This document shows, in pieces, positions 15,403 through 15,903 of a stretch of DNA of 15,903 nucleotides. A program made the position numbers and the translations under genes. Position 1 is the stretch's first letter; each line of letters begins with the position of its first letter. This DNA is from an uncultured Gemmatimonadota bacterium (lineage in GTDB: Bacteria > Gemmatimonadota > Gemmatimonadetes > Gemmatimonadales > GWC2-71-9). The notes under the pieces are model-generated. The model was not told the origin of the DNA and did no database searches. It worked only from the letters and a program-made list of their open reading frames with translations. The stretch covers positions 1 to 15,903 of the forward strand of contig CAMLLJ010000032.1 in the NCBI GenBank assembly GCA_946480845.1, in the 5' to 3' direction.

Positions 15403-15418
15403 ATGGGTGGTGACCCAT
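15403..15418. promoter_or_regulatory. Inverted repeat ATGGGT-N4-ACCCAT, candidate operator
   Basis: Perfect 6-bp arms spaced by GGTG, about 40 bp upstream of the sigma-70 -35 box of the receiver gene. The position between divergent genes suits an operator for one or both; no regulator is identified. Confidence 0.35.
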
Positions 15419-15455
15419 CGCAACACCGGACTGTGGCTCCGAGCACACGTTTTGC

Positions 15456-15484
15456 TTGACAGGCGCCGCAGGTTGTGGTATCAA
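15456..15484 (+). promoter_or_regulatory. Sigma-70 promoter of the downstream receiver gene
   Basis: A perfect -35 TTGACA (15456-15461), a 17-bp spacer and a -10 TATCAA (15479-15484) put the transcript start near 15491, about 43 nt ahead of the chosen ATG. It is the best housekeeping promoter in the window. Confidence 0.8.
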
Positions 15485-15533
15485 CGTGACTGTTTCCCCC
15501 GATTCCAGCAGGCGGTTCGCTGAGGAGATGGCG

Positions 15534-15903
15534 ATGGGCAGCTCGCTCGCTTACACCGCTCCACGTTCCGACGGCGCCGCCGGCGCCGATCCGTCCCGCG
15601 ACCCGCTCTCCATTCCGGGCGACGTCAAGGCCAGCATCCGCGTCCTCGTGGTGGACGACGAGCGCACGCTCCGCGAGAGCTGCTCCAGCGTGCTCCAGAT
15701 GGACGGCTACAACGTCACGATCGTCGGGCGGGGCGAGGAGGCGCTGGAAACGGTCAGGCGCCGCAAGTTCGACGTCATCCTCGTGGACCTCTACATGTCC
15801 CAGGTCTCCGGCCTGGACATCCTCCGGGCGGCACTCGAGGCCTACCGCGACACCATCGTCGTGGTCATGACCGGGAACCCCAGCGTCACCAGCAGCATCG
15901 AGG
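15534..15903 (+). CDS. Response regulator, receiver domain (partial, cut by window end)
   Basis: The first 123 residues of a protein that continues past the window. After about 33 variable residues comes a canonical receiver: VLVVDDE with Asp41-Asp42, phosphoacceptor Asp85 in VILVDLYMSQVSGLD, and the VVVMTGNPSV strand with the conserved Thr. The conserved Lys lies near or beyond the window end. DLYM-QVSG-D is a style seen in NtrC-like and other two-component regulators, but the output domain is not visible. I chose the ATG at 15534 with GAGGAG six bases upstream; the ATG at 15528 is in frame but abuts this site. A GTG at 15486 is in frame but would lie at or before the predicted transcript start. 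Divergent from the wzc-like gene, so probably a regulator of the EPS locus. Confidence 0.88.
   Translation, partial: MGSSLAYTAPRSDGAAGADPSRDPLSIPGDVKASIRVLVVDDERTLRESCSSVLQMDGYNVTIVGRGEEALETVRRRKFDVILVDLYMSQVSGLDILRAALEAYRDTIVVVMTGNPSVTSSIE

Larger units (their letters stand above)
15196..15533. other. Divergent intergenic region between wzc-like gene and receiver gene
   Basis: About 340 bp without a gene. It contains a strong sigma-70 promoter on the plus strand (15456-15484), an inverted repeat at 15403-15418, an AT-rich patch (around 15378-15386), and a possible sigma-54-type site at 15324-15339. No clear promoter for the minus-strand gene was found. Confidence 0.5.

Noticed and set aside
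13447..15459. Long plus-strand frame antisense to the Wzc-like gene
   Set aside because: Shadow of a clear 793-residue kinase gene; composition is artefactual.
1..15903. CRISPR arrays, tRNA or rRNA genes, insertion sequences
   Set aside because: No regularly spaced repeats, no tRNA-like cloverleaf with a CCA end, and no transposase or terminal inverted repeats were seen.

Overview
The window is GC-rich DNA (roughly 70% G+C by eye) from a Gram-negative-type bacterium. It carries much of an exosortase/PEP-CTERM exopolysaccharide (EPS) locus. A polysaccharide export protein with a signal peptide, a fused Wzc-type tyrosine kinase, an exosortase with a separate EpsI, and a PEP-CTERM protein imply a double-membrane cell. 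The base composition and gene mix would fit Gemmatimonadota or a similar soil or wastewater lineage. That is a guess, because no rRNA or other phylogenetic marker lies in the window.

Layout. (1) Positions 24-5512, minus strand: a tightly packed operon transcribed as GT4 glycosyltransferase, O-antigen-ligase-like membrane protein, class-B asparagine-synthase-like amidotransferase, and NodB polysaccharide deacetylase. Junctions are 4-bp overlaps or 3-bp gaps. A strong hairpin lies in the leader. (2) Positions 5913-7778, plus strand: a small four-helix membrane protein, a PEP-CTERM protein with a DUF4114-like segment, a terminator, then a second small membrane protein. The two membrane proteins are paralogs that align without gaps, so the sorted protein is sandwiched between them. 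(3) Positions 7869-10978, minus strand: an operon of Wza-like export protein, priming sugar transferase, exosortase and EpsI, ending at a terminator shared with the convergent membrane-protein gene. (4) Positions 11155-11808: a small hypothetical gene with a strong ribosome binding site, then a regulatory-looking gap. (5) Positions 11809-12735, plus strand: a receiver protein with a degenerate GGDEF domain. It has lost the GGDEF catalytic signature but keeps an RxxD motif at I-site spacing. It converges on (6) 12814-15195, minus strand: a full-length Wzc-like BY-kinase/co-polymerase with a C-terminal tyrosine cluster. (7) From 15534, plus strand: a second receiver-domain protein cut by the window end, preceded by a textbook sigma-70 promoter.

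How the parts fit. The sugar transferase would prime the lipid carrier, and the GT4 enzyme, amidotransferase and deacetylase would build and modify the glycan. The ligase-like protein would polymerise or transfer it. The Wzc-like kinase and export protein would control length and secretion. The exosortase/EpsI pair would process the PEP-CTERM protein, probably into or alongside the matrix. The two receiver proteins are likely regulators. The degenerate GGDEF protein is a candidate cyclic-di-GMP sensor for the EPS system. The paralogous membrane-protein pair flanking the PEP-CTERM gene is the part I recognise least and the best candidate for something undescribed.
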